From the NCBI GenBank assembly GCA_964627795.1, contig CAZVLF010000003.1:124001-188000 (forward strand): a stretch of 64,000 bases of DNA, read 5' to 3'. How positions within the stretch are numbered: position 1 is the stretch's first letter; each line of letters begins with the position of its first letter. Shown here piece after piece: positions 8,858 to 18,011 of this stretch. The notes below the pieces were generated by a model. It saw only the letters and a program-made list of their open reading frames with translations, searched no databases and was not told where the DNA came from. Position numbers and translations under genes: made by a program. This stretch comes from CANDYO01 sp964627795 (GTDB taxonomy: Bacteria > Pseudomonadota > Alphaproteobacteria > Rickettsiales > CANDYO01).

Positions 8858-10012
8858 TTAATGTTTTTTTGCCATTGCATACTCAACAAAAAATTTTTTT
8901 AATTTGGGCATATTATTTATCATGCTTAAACCAACTCTTCTTATTTTAGCAATTGGAGTTATATTGTTTGAAAAAAGTTTATTTAAACTATCTGTAATGA
9001 TAGCCATTTTACGATTATCATTTTGTCGGGATATTTGATATTCACTAAGAGCTTGATAACATCCATAGTTAAATCCAAGTTGTTGATATTTGCTTATAAT
9101 TTCTGCCAGCGCTTCTATATCTTTAATGCCCATATTAAACCCTTGTCCAGAAATGGGGTGAATTGCATGAGCTGCATCTCCAACTAAAACAACATGGTTA
9201 TGGAAATATTTTTTTGCCATAATTATTTTTAATGGATAGTTACTTATTTCGCTATCTAATTCGGCTTGTCCAAGATAACATTCAAGTTTTTCATTAATGT
9301 AAAAATTGAATTTATCTTTACTTAATTTAGCAATAGTATCTGCAATTTCCACTTCTTCTGCCCATACAATGCCTGATTTATGTTGGTCTTTAAAAGGTAA
9401 AACAGCAAAAGGTCCTCCTTTAAAAAACATTTCTTGTGCAATATTACCATGTGGAATTGAGTGTTTTATTTTGCAAACCAAAGCATTTTGGTTATAGCTT
9501 TTTTCAGCAAAGTCAATTTTGCATAATTGTCTTAAGCTAGAATATTTTCCATCAGCAGCAATAATAAGGTCTGTTTGATAGATTTTATTATTAATTTTAA
9601 TTTTTGCTTGGTCTAAATCATTCTCAAGCAATTCATACTTAGAATTATCAATAATTGTAATATTTGAATCGTCTTTTACTTTTTCTAATGCTAGGTTCAA
9701 TAAATTTCCACCTTCAACAATATATCCCATCGTACATTGGTTATCAAAATGCAAAAAAAGTGGGGAATGATTATCTGTTACTCTTATTTGTTCTATTTTA
9801 CCAGCAAATGGTTCAATTTTTTCCCAAATATTAATTTGCTCAAGAAATTGTTTAGAACCATAGGTTAAAGCTATTGCTCTTCCATCTTCTGCTTTTCCTA
9901 GAATAATCTCTTTTTGATCTATTAAAATAGACTTTATTCCTTTAGCGCTTAAAGCAAGGGAGGTGAATAGGCCACTTAATCCAGCGCCAACTATAATTAA
10001 AGATCTTGACAT
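8858..10012 (-). CDS. UbiH/UbiF/Coq6-family FAD-dependent hydroxylase
   Basis: A flavoprotein mono-oxygenase of ubiquinone biosynthesis type, about 384 residues. The FAD-binding GxGxxG is at the N-terminus (IIVGAGLSGLFTSLAL). The second FAD motif GDAAHAIHPISGQGFNMG lies near residue 285 and is the family hallmark. It hydroxylates the aromatic ring of a ubiquinone precursor; which ring position (UbiH, UbiF, UbiI or UbiL type) cannot be told from sequence alone. I place the start at the ATG at 10012 (MSRSLII), because the reading frame five codons upstream begins only with TTG and the flavin motif normally lies within 10 residues of the N-terminus. It converges on the GTA endolysin and is divergent from cvpA. 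Confidence 0.88.
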   Translation of the reverse strand: MSRSLIIVGAGLSGLFTSLALSAKGIKSILIDQKEIILGKAEDGRAIALTYGSKQFLEQINIWEKIEPFAGKIEQIRVTDNHSPLFLHFDNQCTMGYIVEGGNLLNLALEKVKDDSNITIIDNSKYELLENDLDQAKIKINNKIYQTDLIIAADGKYSSLRQLCKIDFAEKSYNQNALVCKIKHSIPHGNIAQEMFFKGGPFAVLPFKDQHKSGIVWAEEVEIADTIAKLSKDKFNFYINEKLECYLGQAELDSEISNYPLKIIMAKKYFHNHVVLVGDAAHAIHPISGQGFNMGIKDIEALAEIISKYQQLGFNYGCYQALSEYQISRQNDNRKMAIITDSLNKLFSNNITPIAKIRRVGLSMINNMPKLKKFFVEYAMAKKH

Positions 10013-10086
10013 AAAAGTTATTTGCAAATTTAATAATTACAACATAATATACAATTTAATAGCAAGCTTAGTAAAGGCAAATTTAT

Positions 10087-10698
10087 ATGGATTTTTCAGA
10101 ACTGCAAAATTTTGATTATGCAATAATTATTGTAATGGGTTTATCTATTTATGCTGGTTGGAAAGCTGGCTTAATAAGAAGTATGATAGGTTTTTTTGCT
10201 TGGTTTGGTTCATTGATAATTGTAGCCGATAGCCATAATGTGGTGTTTAACTTTGTCAATAGCTTAATCCATAGTAAGTTTATTAGCTTATTTATTTCAA
10301 CAATTGGCTTTTATATAATATTAGTTATAGCTTTTTCCATGCTTGGAGAAAGAGTTTCTAAAACTACTGCTAAATTTGGTGGAAGCTCCACAGATAAAAT
10401 AACTGGTGGTATTTTTGGAGCTATGATAGGCGGTATTATTGCCTGTACTATATTCTGGCTTACTTATATGGCTTTATATGCTCTAAATGATCAAAAATTC
10501 CCTAATTGGTTTGCAAAAGCAAAATCATATAAACTCCTCAAAATAAGTTCTGATACTCTCATAGGAGTTGCGTTTTCCGAAGAAGAAAGAGCCAAATTAA
10601 TGAACTTGGTGAAAAAGAAAAGCAATAAGCTAGAAGAGGAAGTAAAAAGAAATTTTGAAAGAAGAAAGCAAGGAAGTTCTGATAATTCTGAAGAATAA
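10087..10698 (+). CDS. cvpA: CvpA family membrane protein
   Basis: A 203-residue CvpA-type protein with four hydrophobic segments: YAIIIVMGLSIYAGWKAGLI, GFFAWFGSLIIV, SLFISTIGFYIILVIAFSML and the Gly-rich DKITGGIFGAMIGGIIACTI. A charged cytoplasmic tail (residues 160-203) follows. CvpA was named for colicin V production but is widespread, with a general role in envelope homeostasis. The GxxxGG-rich fourth helix is typical. A short ORF follows 32 bases downstream. Confidence 0.85.
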   Translation: MDFSELQNFDYAIIIVMGLSIYAGWKAGLIRSMIGFFAWFGSLIIVADSHNVVFNFVNSLIHSKFISLFISTIGFYIILVIAFSMLGERVSKTTAKFGGSSTDKITGGIFGAMIGGIIACTIFWLTYMALYALNDQKFPNWFAKAKSYKLLKISSDTLIGVAFSEEERAKLMNLVKKKSNKLEEEVKRNFERRKQGSSDNSEE

Positions 10699-10730
10699 TT
10701 TTTTTTAAAAACTTCAATCATATATAATCA

Positions 10731-11078
10731 ATGTCTAATAATGATAATAAACTAAAGATCATTAAAGATGATCTTTTTATCCTAATTTCTTCTTTAGGGA
10801 AGGGAATTGAGGATAAAATGATTCACAATAAAATAGATTCTCAAGCTATCTTTGCTTATACTAAATTAATTGAATCACTACTAAAAATAGAAGTTATAGT
10901 TAAAGAAGATAATATGAATCAATATGAAGAGATCAGCGAAGAAGATAAACTAATTGTAAGCTTATTTGAAAAGTGTATTGAAGATGTGGCTCCTCGGGCC
11001 GGATTCGAACCAGCGACCAAGCGGTTAACAGCCGCTTGCTCTACCACTGAGCTACCGAGGAACGATAACAAGCAATAG
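10731..11078 (+). CDS. Small hypothetical protein whose C-terminus reads through an antisense tRNA
   Basis: A 115-residue ORF 32 bases after cvpA. Residues 1-85 are a plausible helical, charged protein (KLKIIKDDLFILISSLGKG, AYTKLIESLLKIEVIVKED) of unknown function. The last 30 residues (RAGFEPATKRLTAACSTTEL and onward) are the familiar product of translating a tRNA gene on the wrong strand. They coincide with tRNA-Asn on the minus strand. Either the gene has lost its own stop, or the ancestral stop was replaced when the tRNA and gene became adjacent. The N-terminal part may be real; the tail carries no functional information. Confidence 0.45.
   Translation: MSNNDNKLKIIKDDLFILISSLGKGIEDKMIHNKIDSQAIFAYTKLIESLLKIEVIVKEDNMNQYEEISEEDKLIVSLFEKCIEDVAPRAGFEPATKRLTAACSTTELPRNDNKQ
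10987..11061 (-). tRNA. tRNA-Asn (GTT)
   Basis: The reverse strand folds as a complete cloverleaf. The acceptor stem pairs TCCTCGG (11061-11055) with CCGAGGA. The D-arm contains AGCTCAGTGGTAGAGC, the anticodon loop is CTGTTAA with anticodon GTT, and the T-arm contains GGTTCGAATCC. Discriminator G is followed by an encoded CCA at 10989-10987. The total is 75 nt. It lies antisense to the end of the preceding small ORF. Confidence 0.97.
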
Positions 11079-11166
11079 TTGCTTAGGTGGATCTTTATAG
11101 CAGATTATTTTTTAAGTTTCCAGAGTTTTTTTCAAAAAAAAACATTTTTTTTTATTTTTTTGATTT

Positions 11167-11189
11167 TAGGTTGTTATTAGACTAACCTA
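11167..11189. promoter_or_regulatory. Inverted repeat upstream of dxs
   Basis: A perfect 6-base inverted repeat, TAGGTT and AACCTA, separated by 11 bases, lies 38-60 bases before the dxs ATG in an AT-rich leader. The T-N11-A shape resembles LysR-type operator half-sites, but no dedicated regulator is adjacent. It could equally be a weak hairpin in the leader. Seen directly; the role is a guess. Confidence 0.3.
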
Positions 11190-11226
11190 TGGTAAAAATA
11201 AACAATAAAAATTTTAAATTAGTTTA

Positions 11227-13116
11227 ATGAATATAACGCCAAAAAAATTATTACATAAGATTTATAGTCCAACAGAACTTAAGAGGTTGGAAGTAAATCA
11301 ATTAAATCAGGTTTGTGAAGAGTTAAGGAAAGAAACTATTGAAATAGTATCTCTTACTGGCGGACATCTTGGAGCTGGATTAGGTGTTATTGAGTTAACG
11401 GTTGCGCTACATTATGTATTTAATGCCCCTCATGATAAGATCGTTTGGGATATTGGGCACCAAGCTTATCCTCATAAAATCTTAACTAATAGAAGAGAAA
11501 AAATGCTTAGTCTACGACAGGCAGGTGGGGTATCAGGTTTTACAAGGCGAGAAGAAAGTGAATATGACACTTTTATTGGTGGGCATGGTGGAACAGCTAT
11601 TTCATCAGCTTTAGGAATGGCAATAGCTCGTGATTTAAAAAAAGAAGATTATCATGTGATATCTATAATTGGTGATGGAGCAATGAGTGCTGGTATGGCT
11701 TATGAAGCTATGAATAATGCTGGAAGCCTTGCAACAAAAATGATTCTTATATTAAATGACAATAAAATGTCTATTGCTCCTGCTGTTGGTGCTTTAACTA
11801 CATATTTGGCTAAGTTAATTTCATCTAAACCATATTTAACTTTTCGTGAAAAAAGCAAAAAACTTCTTAATCAATTACCATTTGGAATTAAAAGATTTTT
11901 CAAAAAATGTGAAAGAAACACAAAAGACCTAATAAATGATGGTAACTTCTTTGAAGAAATGGGATTTTATTATATAGGGCCCGTTAATGGACATAATGTT
12001 GAAGAGCTAGTTCACTTACTAGATAATATAAAACAAGATCACAGCATAACTAAACCTGTGTTACTTCATGTTGTGACAGAAAAAGGAAAAGGTTTTGATT
12101 CATCAAGTACATGTGAAGAAAAGTACCATGCTGTGGGTAAGTTTGATATAATAACTGGTAAACAACAAAAACTCATCAGCCCTATACCTAATTATACTGA
12201 TGTTTTTTCTTCCACCTTAATTAATCTTGCAAAAGATGATGATAAAATCGTTGCTATCACTGCAGCAATGCCTTCAGGCACAGGATTAAATAAGTTTTCT
12301 AAAGAATTTCCTCATCGTTGCTTTGATGTTGGTATGGCCGAACAACATTCAGTAACTTTTGCAGCAGGTCTTGCCTGTGAAAAGATGAAACCTTTTGTGG
12401 CTCTTTATTCAACATTTTTACAAAGAGCTTATGATCAAGTTATTAATGATGTTGCGCTTCAATCTCTTCCAGTTAGGTTTATAATTGATAGAGCAGGGTA
12501 TGTGGGTGCTGATGGGCCAACTCATAGTGGTTCTTTTGATCTTACTTACCTTTGTGCATTACCAAATTTTATTGTAATGTGCCCTAGTAATGAGTCAGAA
12601 TTAGCTCTAATGCTTAAAACTGCTAATGACATTAACTCTCAACCAAGTGCTATTCGTTTTCCACGAGGGGTTGCAACTGGTGTTGAAATGCCAAAAAAAC
12701 TTGAAAATATTGAAATTGGAAAAGCAAAAATAATTCAAGAAGGAAAGAAAATAGCAATATTCTCGCTTGGTACCAGGTTAAAAGAAGTTATTAAAGCTGC
12801 TCAGTTACTAGAGAATCATTTTAAATTCCGAGTAACAATAATTGATTCTCGTTTTGCAAAACCTATAGATCATGAACTTTTTATAAATATGGCTAGTAAG
12901 CATGATTTAGTAGTAACTGTTGAAGAGGGGGCGATTGGAGGATTTTCAGCGCAAGTTAATCATCTACTTAATAATTTAAATGTTAGGTTGTTAAATCTTT
13001 TTTATCCTGATCAATTTTTAGAGCAAGATTCTCAAGATTCCATGCATAAAAAATCTAAACTTGATGCAGAAGGAATTTTCGAGGAAATTAAGGCTTTAAT
13101 TATTAATCTTAAGTAA
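11227..13116 (+). CDS. dxs: 1-deoxy-D-xylulose-5-phosphate synthase
   Basis: Dxs condenses pyruvate and glyceraldehyde 3-phosphate into DXP, the first step of the MEP isoprenoid pathway, using thiamine diphosphate. The 629-residue length is normal. Visible motifs are the substrate/TPP histidine region DIGHQAYPHKIL, the TPP motif beginning GDGAMSAGMAYEAMNNAG and closing with ILNDNKMSIAP, and the transketolase Glu in VGMAEQHSVTFAAGLA. The C-terminal transketolase domain has FPRGVATGVEMP and EEGAIGGFSAQV. The presence of dxs argues against the genus Rickettsia itself, which lacks this pathway, and fits other Rickettsiales such as Anaplasmataceae or Midichloriaceae. It has no close operon partner. 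Confidence 0.97.
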   Translation: MNITPKKLLHKIYSPTELKRLEVNQLNQVCEELRKETIEIVSLTGGHLGAGLGVIELTVALHYVFNAPHDKIVWDIGHQAYPHKILTNRREKMLSLRQAGGVSGFTRREESEYDTFIGGHGGTAISSALGMAIARDLKKEDYHVISIIGDGAMSAGMAYEAMNNAGSLATKMILILNDNKMSIAPAVGALTTYLAKLISSKPYLTFREKSKKLLNQLPFGIKRFFKKCERNTKDLINDGNFFEEMGFYYIGPVNGHNVEELVHLLDNIKQDHSITKPVLLHVVTEKGKGFDSSSTCEEKYHAVGKFDIITGKQQKLISPIPNYTDVFSSTLINLAKDDDKIVAITAAMPSGTGLNKFSKEFPHRCFDVGMAEQHSVTFAAGLACEKMKPFVALYSTFLQRAYDQVINDVALQSLPVRFIIDRAGYVGADGPTHSGSFDLTYLCALPNFIVMCPSNESELALMLKTANDINSQPSAIRFPRGVATGVEMPKKLENIEIGKAKIIQEGKKIAIFSLGTRLKEVIKAAQLLENHFKFRVTIIDSRFAKPIDHELFINMASKHDLVVTVEEGAIGGFSAQVNHLLNNLNVRLLNLFYPDQFLEQDSQDSMHKKSKLDAEGIFEEIKALIINLK

Positions 13117-13575
13117 AGTTTATTGTTTTTTAAGATGTTTATGATCTTTAATGAAAAGAATTATTTTAGCCAAAATCTTTGAATATAGCTGAAGTATGTT
13201 ATAATCTTAGTTATACAAAAATAATCCTATTAAATATATTTTAAATAATAATGATCCTCCTTAAAAAACTATAGAAGCTTTTGCAAGAGTTAAAGAACGA
13301 TTTCAACATATTTTCATTAAAAAAGACATTAGGAATGTAAAGAGTTGTTTGAATGAGAAGCAAGAGGAATAATAAATGTTGAAGGTTTAAAATTATGCAT
13401 GTTAGGAGTAGTACATCATGATTTTGATCTTTAAGAAGCTATAAAACAGAATATATTTCAAGGCTTGGTTAATAATAAGGACCAGGCCTTTTTTTTTCTA
13501 AATAATCTTTTCAATTAATAAGTTATTAATATTTAAGTTATAGACTTAATATATAACCAATAATTGAGTGTTTTT
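13117..13575. other. Intergenic region with decayed coding stretch and terminator
   Basis: About 460 bases with no intact gene. A short open stretch near 13272-13372 reads AFARVKERFQHIFIKKDIR without a start codon and looks like a coding remnant of unknown origin. The region ends in a convincing Rho-independent terminator (separate entry), which may close the dxs transcript or a small untranslated RNA. Confidence 0.5.
13462..13498 (+). terminator. Rho-independent terminator
   Basis: GGCTTGGT (13462-13469) pairs with ACCAGGCC (13481-13488) with one G-T wobble across an 11-base loop. A run of about ten T follows immediately. It lies 345 bases after the dxs stop and about 80 bases before the next gene. 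Confidence 0.8.
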
Positions 13576-15798
13576 ATGGCTAGAATAGATGACTTATTTT
13601 TAAATTATAATGAAACAAAGGATATTCACATTCTTGATGAAATTGCAGTCCGCTTGATAGAGGGAGAAAAGCCTAAAAATATTAAAGCAGAAAATCCTAA
13701 GCTCTATTCAAGAGTTGTTAAAACTATGCAAGAAATGAGAATTATTGGTAAGGAAAAAGATGGAGCATTTACTAGAGCGGAATTAGAAAGAACTTATATT
13801 AGTACGGAAAAGAAAGGTTTAAATGTTACTAAAGTAAAAACCTCTGGCTCTGCCGAAGGAAAAATATTGAGCCAAGACACTAATTCTTCTAAATCATTAA
13901 GTTATATAGTAAAAAAAGGAGCGCCTACTGAGCATTTAGTTGAAGTGATTGGAGCAAGATTTTATCAAAGATTTGGAGGACAGCAAGGTGTTGTAACTGC
14001 AAAAACAAGGTTGGTAAGCGAACCTGAACAAGAAATGCAAACCGGCTCACGCATTATGGAAAATTATGCTGATTACTATAGTTATGGAAAAAATCATTCT
14101 ATACCAAAACTTCAAAATAATAAGGTTGTAATCAATGGCGCGCGTGATACAAGTGAAGTCAAAGGATTTATTCCAACATTAGTTGTAGCTAGATTTATTC
14201 AAGACTTTGATGCAGTGGGATATGGAGCTAATTCAGGCTTAATAAACAAAGCTGCACAAAAGAATGGACGTAAACTATATAAGAGTGCAAAAATTGATCC
14301 TGGAAATTCTTTTGGGTTTGTGCCTTTATATTTTCCTGAAGAAAATGAAACTTTTAGCAAATTATCTTTAGGTGTTAGCACTAATTTACAAAATATTTTA
14401 TCTAACAAAAGTACATTTCATACTCATATTCCACTTGATTATATTGATCCTAATGACATAACAAAACTTAGGCCAGAGCTAGGATTAGTAAAAGATGCAA
14501 TAGAGCATATTCACCCTAATTTTGATACTCGTGATTTGCTTATGGGGGAGATGACTTATAAGGAAATTTCTCAGCATTTTAAGCCCTATAAACAGATGGC
14601 TAAAACAATTACTTCAATTGCAAATACTGCAGACGAAGAACTTGAAGAGTTAGTTAAATATAATATACCAAATGTAATCAATGGAGAAAGGGTTGAAGCA
14701 AAAAAAGAGTTTATTCTTGAAGAGCTTAAAACAAGAAGAGACCTACTAAAACAAATTTATGCTAAAGAAATTGAATTTACTAAACTTTATTATCAAGCTA
14801 AATCAAATGGACAACAAATTGATTTTGAAGCTTTAAAAGAGCAGGCAGAATTACAAGTGCAAACCAATCCCACAAAAGCTCTAAAACCTATAGTGCTTTC
14901 AAATTTACAAAAGAAAGAGCTAGAAAGTGAGGCTGATAATATACTATGTACAGCAATTACTTTATATTCTAATGAACAGGTTATGGATAATCGTAGCTTA
15001 GCTTCAAAAAATTATGTGCCTAATTTAGATTTAGCGAAAAAAATGATGAAAGCAATGATTAAGGATAATGTTGATATATCTAGCATTGTAGGTTATGTAC
15101 CTAAAAAATTGTTAGTAGGTGAATTAAAAGAAACTATGGTTGAGCTTCTAAAAGAGATGCCAGCAAATTATCCTGTAAGGGAGTTTATAAAAGCTCTACC
15201 AAAAGAAATAAAAGTAGAAGTGGCTGTTGATGCTTGTAAATTATTAGAAGAAGATTTGCAAAACCAGATAATTTCTAGCTTTTCTAATAAAGATCAAATT
15301 CTAATAAAGGCAAAACTATCTTCTACCATTGATGAAAAAGAAATTGAACCTAAGCCATACTCAAGGAGAAGAAGAGCAATTATAGGAGCTGAAAAATATG
15401 ATGAGACTTTATCTATTATTACTAATAAAATGGGAGCTAGTTTAAATTTATCAGAAGGGCCAATTAGTGACATTAAACCCACAATAGTTGTTGAAAATAA
15501 TGAATTAAAGTCTAATAGAATTATTGTTCCAAGTTTAAATATTTCTAACATAAAACGCCCATCATCTTCTCAAACAGAAAAAACTGCTGATGTTACACCT
15601 GATTCTATAGATTCTTTAATTTTATATTCAGGAGGAGATAGAGAGTTACCTCCTTTAAAAAGTAGCAGGGTTAATTTATCAAGAATTAGTCCTTCTGAGC
15701 TAAGTAAAGCATCACCTAGAGATATCTTATTTTCTGAAAAACCTGCTCTTCCACCTTTATCTTCGAGGGGAAAAACCAATGGTAATATTGAAAGATAG
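13576..15798 (+). CDS. Large kinase-like candidate effector
   Basis: A 740-residue protein without signal peptide or membrane spans. I place the start at the ATG at 13576 because the frame upstream begins only with TTG. Residues about 110-250 have a kinase-fold-like order of motifs. First is YIVKKGAPTEHLVEVIGARF, with a Lys then Glu as in nucleotide-binding lobes. Next is FIPTLVVARFIQDFDAVGYG, and last KSAKIDPGNSFGFVPLYF, where DPG could stand for the metal-binding DFG. Similar motif order is seen in atypical lipid/protein kinase-like effectors of intracellular bacteria. This is inference from pattern, not a family match. The middle (residues 350-600) is helical and charged. The tail (600-740) is Ser/Pro-rich and disordered, common for secreted effectors. 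Confidence 0.6.
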   Translation: MARIDDLFLNYNETKDIHILDEIAVRLIEGEKPKNIKAENPKLYSRVVKTMQEMRIIGKEKDGAFTRAELERTYISTEKKGLNVTKVKTSGSAEGKILSQDTNSSKSLSYIVKKGAPTEHLVEVIGARFYQRFGGQQGVVTAKTRLVSEPEQEMQTGSRIMENYADYYSYGKNHSIPKLQNNKVVINGARDTSEVKGFIPTLVVARFIQDFDAVGYGANSGLINKAAQKNGRKLYKSAKIDPGNSFGFVPLYFPEENETFSKLSLGVSTNLQNILSNKSTFHTHIPLDYIDPNDITKLRPELGLVKDAIEHIHPNFDTRDLLMGEMTYKEISQHFKPYKQMAKTITSIANTADEELEELVKYNIPNVINGERVEAKKEFILEELKTRRDLLKQIYAKEIEFTKLYYQAKSNGQQIDFEALKEQAELQVQTNPTKALKPIVLSNLQKKELESEADNILCTAITLYSNEQVMDNRSLASKNYVPNLDLAKKMMKAMIKDNVDISSIVGYVPKKLLVGELKETMVELLKEMPANYPVREFIKALPKEIKVEVAVDACKLLEEDLQNQIISSFSNKDQILIKAKLSSTIDEKEIEPKPYSRRRRAIIGAEKYDETLSIITNKMGASLNLSEGPISDIKPTIVVENNELKSNRIIVPSLNISNIKRPSSSQTEKTADVTPDSIDSLILYSGGDRELPPLKSSRVNLSRISPSELSKASPRDILFSEKPALPPLSSRGKTNGNIER

Positions 15799-15812
15799 AA
15801 TCTAGGTATGTT

Positions 15813-16589
15813 TTAAAGTTCATATAAAGATAATTCTATTTCACCGCAAACTTCAAGGCATTCTTTATAAGTTCCATCAACATAAGGGTTAGAATTGCCT
15901 TGAATTGAAAAAATTCTTGAATTCCTAATTATTTCCCATTCATTGACTGGGTCATCTTTAAACCATTGGCAAAACATACTTAATTGGTTAGTTAAGGTGG
16001 CTAAGGTTTTGTTACCATAAGTCATATACATATATAGCCATGTTCTAGCAATATCTCCTCTAATATTATCAGCAGGTTCAGCAAATTTTGATTTACCTTT
16101 TGAGACCTCAAAATCACATTCCCCATATTTCCTTTCCTCTCCACTTACTATTCCATAAGGTATATTACTACGATCTTTATTAAGTTCTCCTACCGCAGGC
16201 ACTAAATTATGAAGATCTGCTTCCATCATTTTGAATTCTAAATTAGTTTTCCGAGCGCAATCTCTTCCCTTTAAGCTTTCTTCCCCACAAACTTCCTTAT
16301 ACTTTTTCCAAGAATCTTTATAATTTCCAAAAAAAGATGCTGGTACTATATGTTCCCATTCAAGTCTTGCTCCTCTAATGTGATCGCTTTTTATAATATA
16401 CCCACATTCTGTAGGATCTATTTTACCAGAGCCTCTTTTATTATCAACGGGCAGAAAATCACAGTTGCAATAAAATTCTTTATGATGATCATAATATACT
16501 TTATCCCTTGCATGATTTTTAATTTGTTCGTTAAATGCAAAACCACTTTTAGGTTTTTTAAAAATATCGTCGCAGGATTTTTCACGCAT
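15813..16589 (-). CDS. Endonuclease I family (EndA-like) nuclease
   Basis: A 258-residue protein with the Endonuclease_I fold of beta-beta-alpha metal nucleases that degrade DNA. Key segments are RLEWEHIVPASFFGNY, with the catalytic His, and MEADLHNLVPAVGELNKDRS, whose N/D residues position the metal. The later IRGDIARTWLYMYMTYG and ANQ/LTNQLSMFCQWF-type region is also typical. Eight or more Cys residues suggest disulphides and an extracytoplasmic location. No signal peptide is visible, however: the in-frame sequence upstream to 16640 contains no better start. Either export is unconventional or the N-terminus is truncated. It converges with the kinase-like gene. Confidence 0.85.
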   Translation of the reverse strand: MREKSCDDIFKKPKSGFAFNEQIKNHARDKVYYDHHKEFYCNCDFLPVDNKRGSGKIDPTECGYIIKSDHIRGARLEWEHIVPASFFGNYKDSWKKYKEVCGEESLKGRDCARKTNLEFKMMEADLHNLVPAVGELNKDRSNIPYGIVSGEERKYGECDFEVSKGKSKFAEPADNIRGDIARTWLYMYMTYGNKTLATLTNQLSMFCQWFKDDPVNEWEIIRNSRIFSIQGNSNPYVDGTYKECLEVCGEIELSLYEL

Positions 16590-16688
16590 AAGTAAAGCCT
16601 CTTTGTAAAGTTTTATATTTTCATTATTAAATAAAACAAGGCAAGTTAATTTTTAAATTGTAAAAGCAATAGTTACAAATCTAATATG

Positions 16689-16943
16689 TTAGTCTTTTTT
16701 TATTTTGATAAAAATTGTAATTGAAACAAGCATTAAGGTTACAGTATTTGCAATTATTATTGAGTGGCTTTTAATCAAACACCCATATATAAGCCATAAT
16801 ATTATTCCTATAACATAAATAATATACATTACAAGCGAGATGTCTTTTGCTGATTTGGATTTGAATATTTTAAAAATTTGGGGCAAAAAAGCGATAGTTG
16901 TAAAAAAAACTGCTATGAGGCCAATATATTCGATATTTTTCAT
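16689..16943 (-). CDS. SemiSWEET (MtN3/PQ-loop) sugar transporter
   Basis: An 84-residue protein with three membrane helices and the PQ motif FLPQIFKIFKSKSAKDISL, the mark of bacterial SemiSWEETs, which work as dimers to pass sugars down their gradient. An ideal Shine-Dalgarno GGAGGG lies 5 bases upstream of the ATG at 16943. This decides the start there rather than at the Met four codons earlier, which contains the SD itself. It is a stand-alone gene next to a broken pdxY. Confidence 0.88.
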   Translation of the reverse strand: MKNIEYIGLIAVFFTTIAFLPQIFKIFKSKSAKDISLVMYIIYVIGIILWLIYGCLIKSHSIIIANTVTLMLVSITIFIKIKKD

Positions 16944-17074
16944 AAAACCCTCCATTTTTGAGGAATATTTATTTTATTAAGAATATCTTATCTAAAGATA
17001 AACTAGTAATAATAAATAATCAATTAATTTTTATAACAAGAATGATATATACAAGGTTTAAAATAATGAATATT

Positions 17075-17896
17075 TTATAAAATAATAAACTCTAAATCTC
17101 TTTCTTTAATTCCATAATATCGGCCTATTACTTGCAATTCGATTGTTCTTTGTGCTAATATTTTTAATATTGCTTGGTTTACATAGTAAACAGCATTTTT
17201 AGCTGAAGAAAGAGCATCATGCGCTTTAATGTAGGTTCCTAAAAATACAGCTAAAAATAAATCCCCTGTTCCATTGATGTTAATAGTAGAGTGACGTTTA
17301 GGTGATGAGATAAGATATTGACCATTTTTATCAGAAACAAAAACATTTAGAGGTGAAGAGTTTATCTTTAAATTTTCTATTCCAGTAATTATAACAACTG
17401 ATATATCTTTATTATGAAAATAGCTGGCAATTTTTTTTAAGGAATTAGTGTCAGTAATAATAATCCCAGAAAGAATTTCAGCTTCAAACTGGTTTGGTGT
17501 TATTATATCAGCTTGTAAGTTTTCTTTAAAAAATTCTAAAACTTCTGGTTTTACATAACAATTATTATTTCCTATGACTGGATCGCATAAATATAAAATA
17601 TTGTTGTTTAAAGCTTTATATTTCTTTACTGCTTCATATACTGTTAGAGCGGTCTCTTCCTATATATAGCCTTACATTGAGGAACAAAGCCTAAATTTTC
17701 TATGGTTTGCAGTAAATTGCTTATTTGTTTTGGGTTAAATATTTCACCGGAATATTCACTATATCCGGTATGGTTAGAAAATTGCACTGTACTAGCAAGG
17801 CCATACATCATAACCCATGGACTGTAAAGGATATACAGCTGCTTTATTTCCTACATATCCATAAACTATATGCGATTGTATAGATAAAATTGTCAT
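17075..17896 (-). pseudogene. pdxY: pdxY-like pyridoxal kinase, frameshifted
   Basis: Translating the reverse strand in pieces gives a nearly full PdxY (pyridoxal kinase of vitamin B6 salvage). The N-terminus is ILSIQSHIVYGYVGNKAA; after a one-base frameshift near 17800 comes STVQFSNHTGYSEYSGEI; after a second frameshift near 17655 comes EETALTVYEAVKKY. The rest continues in one frame, with LCDPVIGNNNCYV, ITPNQFEAEILSG and the catalytic-loop INGTGDLFLA, ending at 17075. All domains are recognisable, so inactivation is recent. B6 salvage through this enzyme is presumably lost, or the frameshifts are assembly errors. Confidence 0.88.
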
Positions 17897-18011
17897 AATA
17901 TATCTCTCTTGATATGATTATACGAAAGTTTGAACTAGATTATTAATAGCTTATTTTATCTTTACCTAAAAGAATTTTGTTTTTAATTTTCTTCTTTATT
18001 AAATAAACTTT

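Noticed and set aside
10990..11078. Protein tail RAGFEPATKRLTAACSTTEL as a conserved domain
   Set aside because: It is the well-known artefact of translating a tRNA gene on the opposite strand; the tRNA-Asn cloverleaf covers exactly this part.
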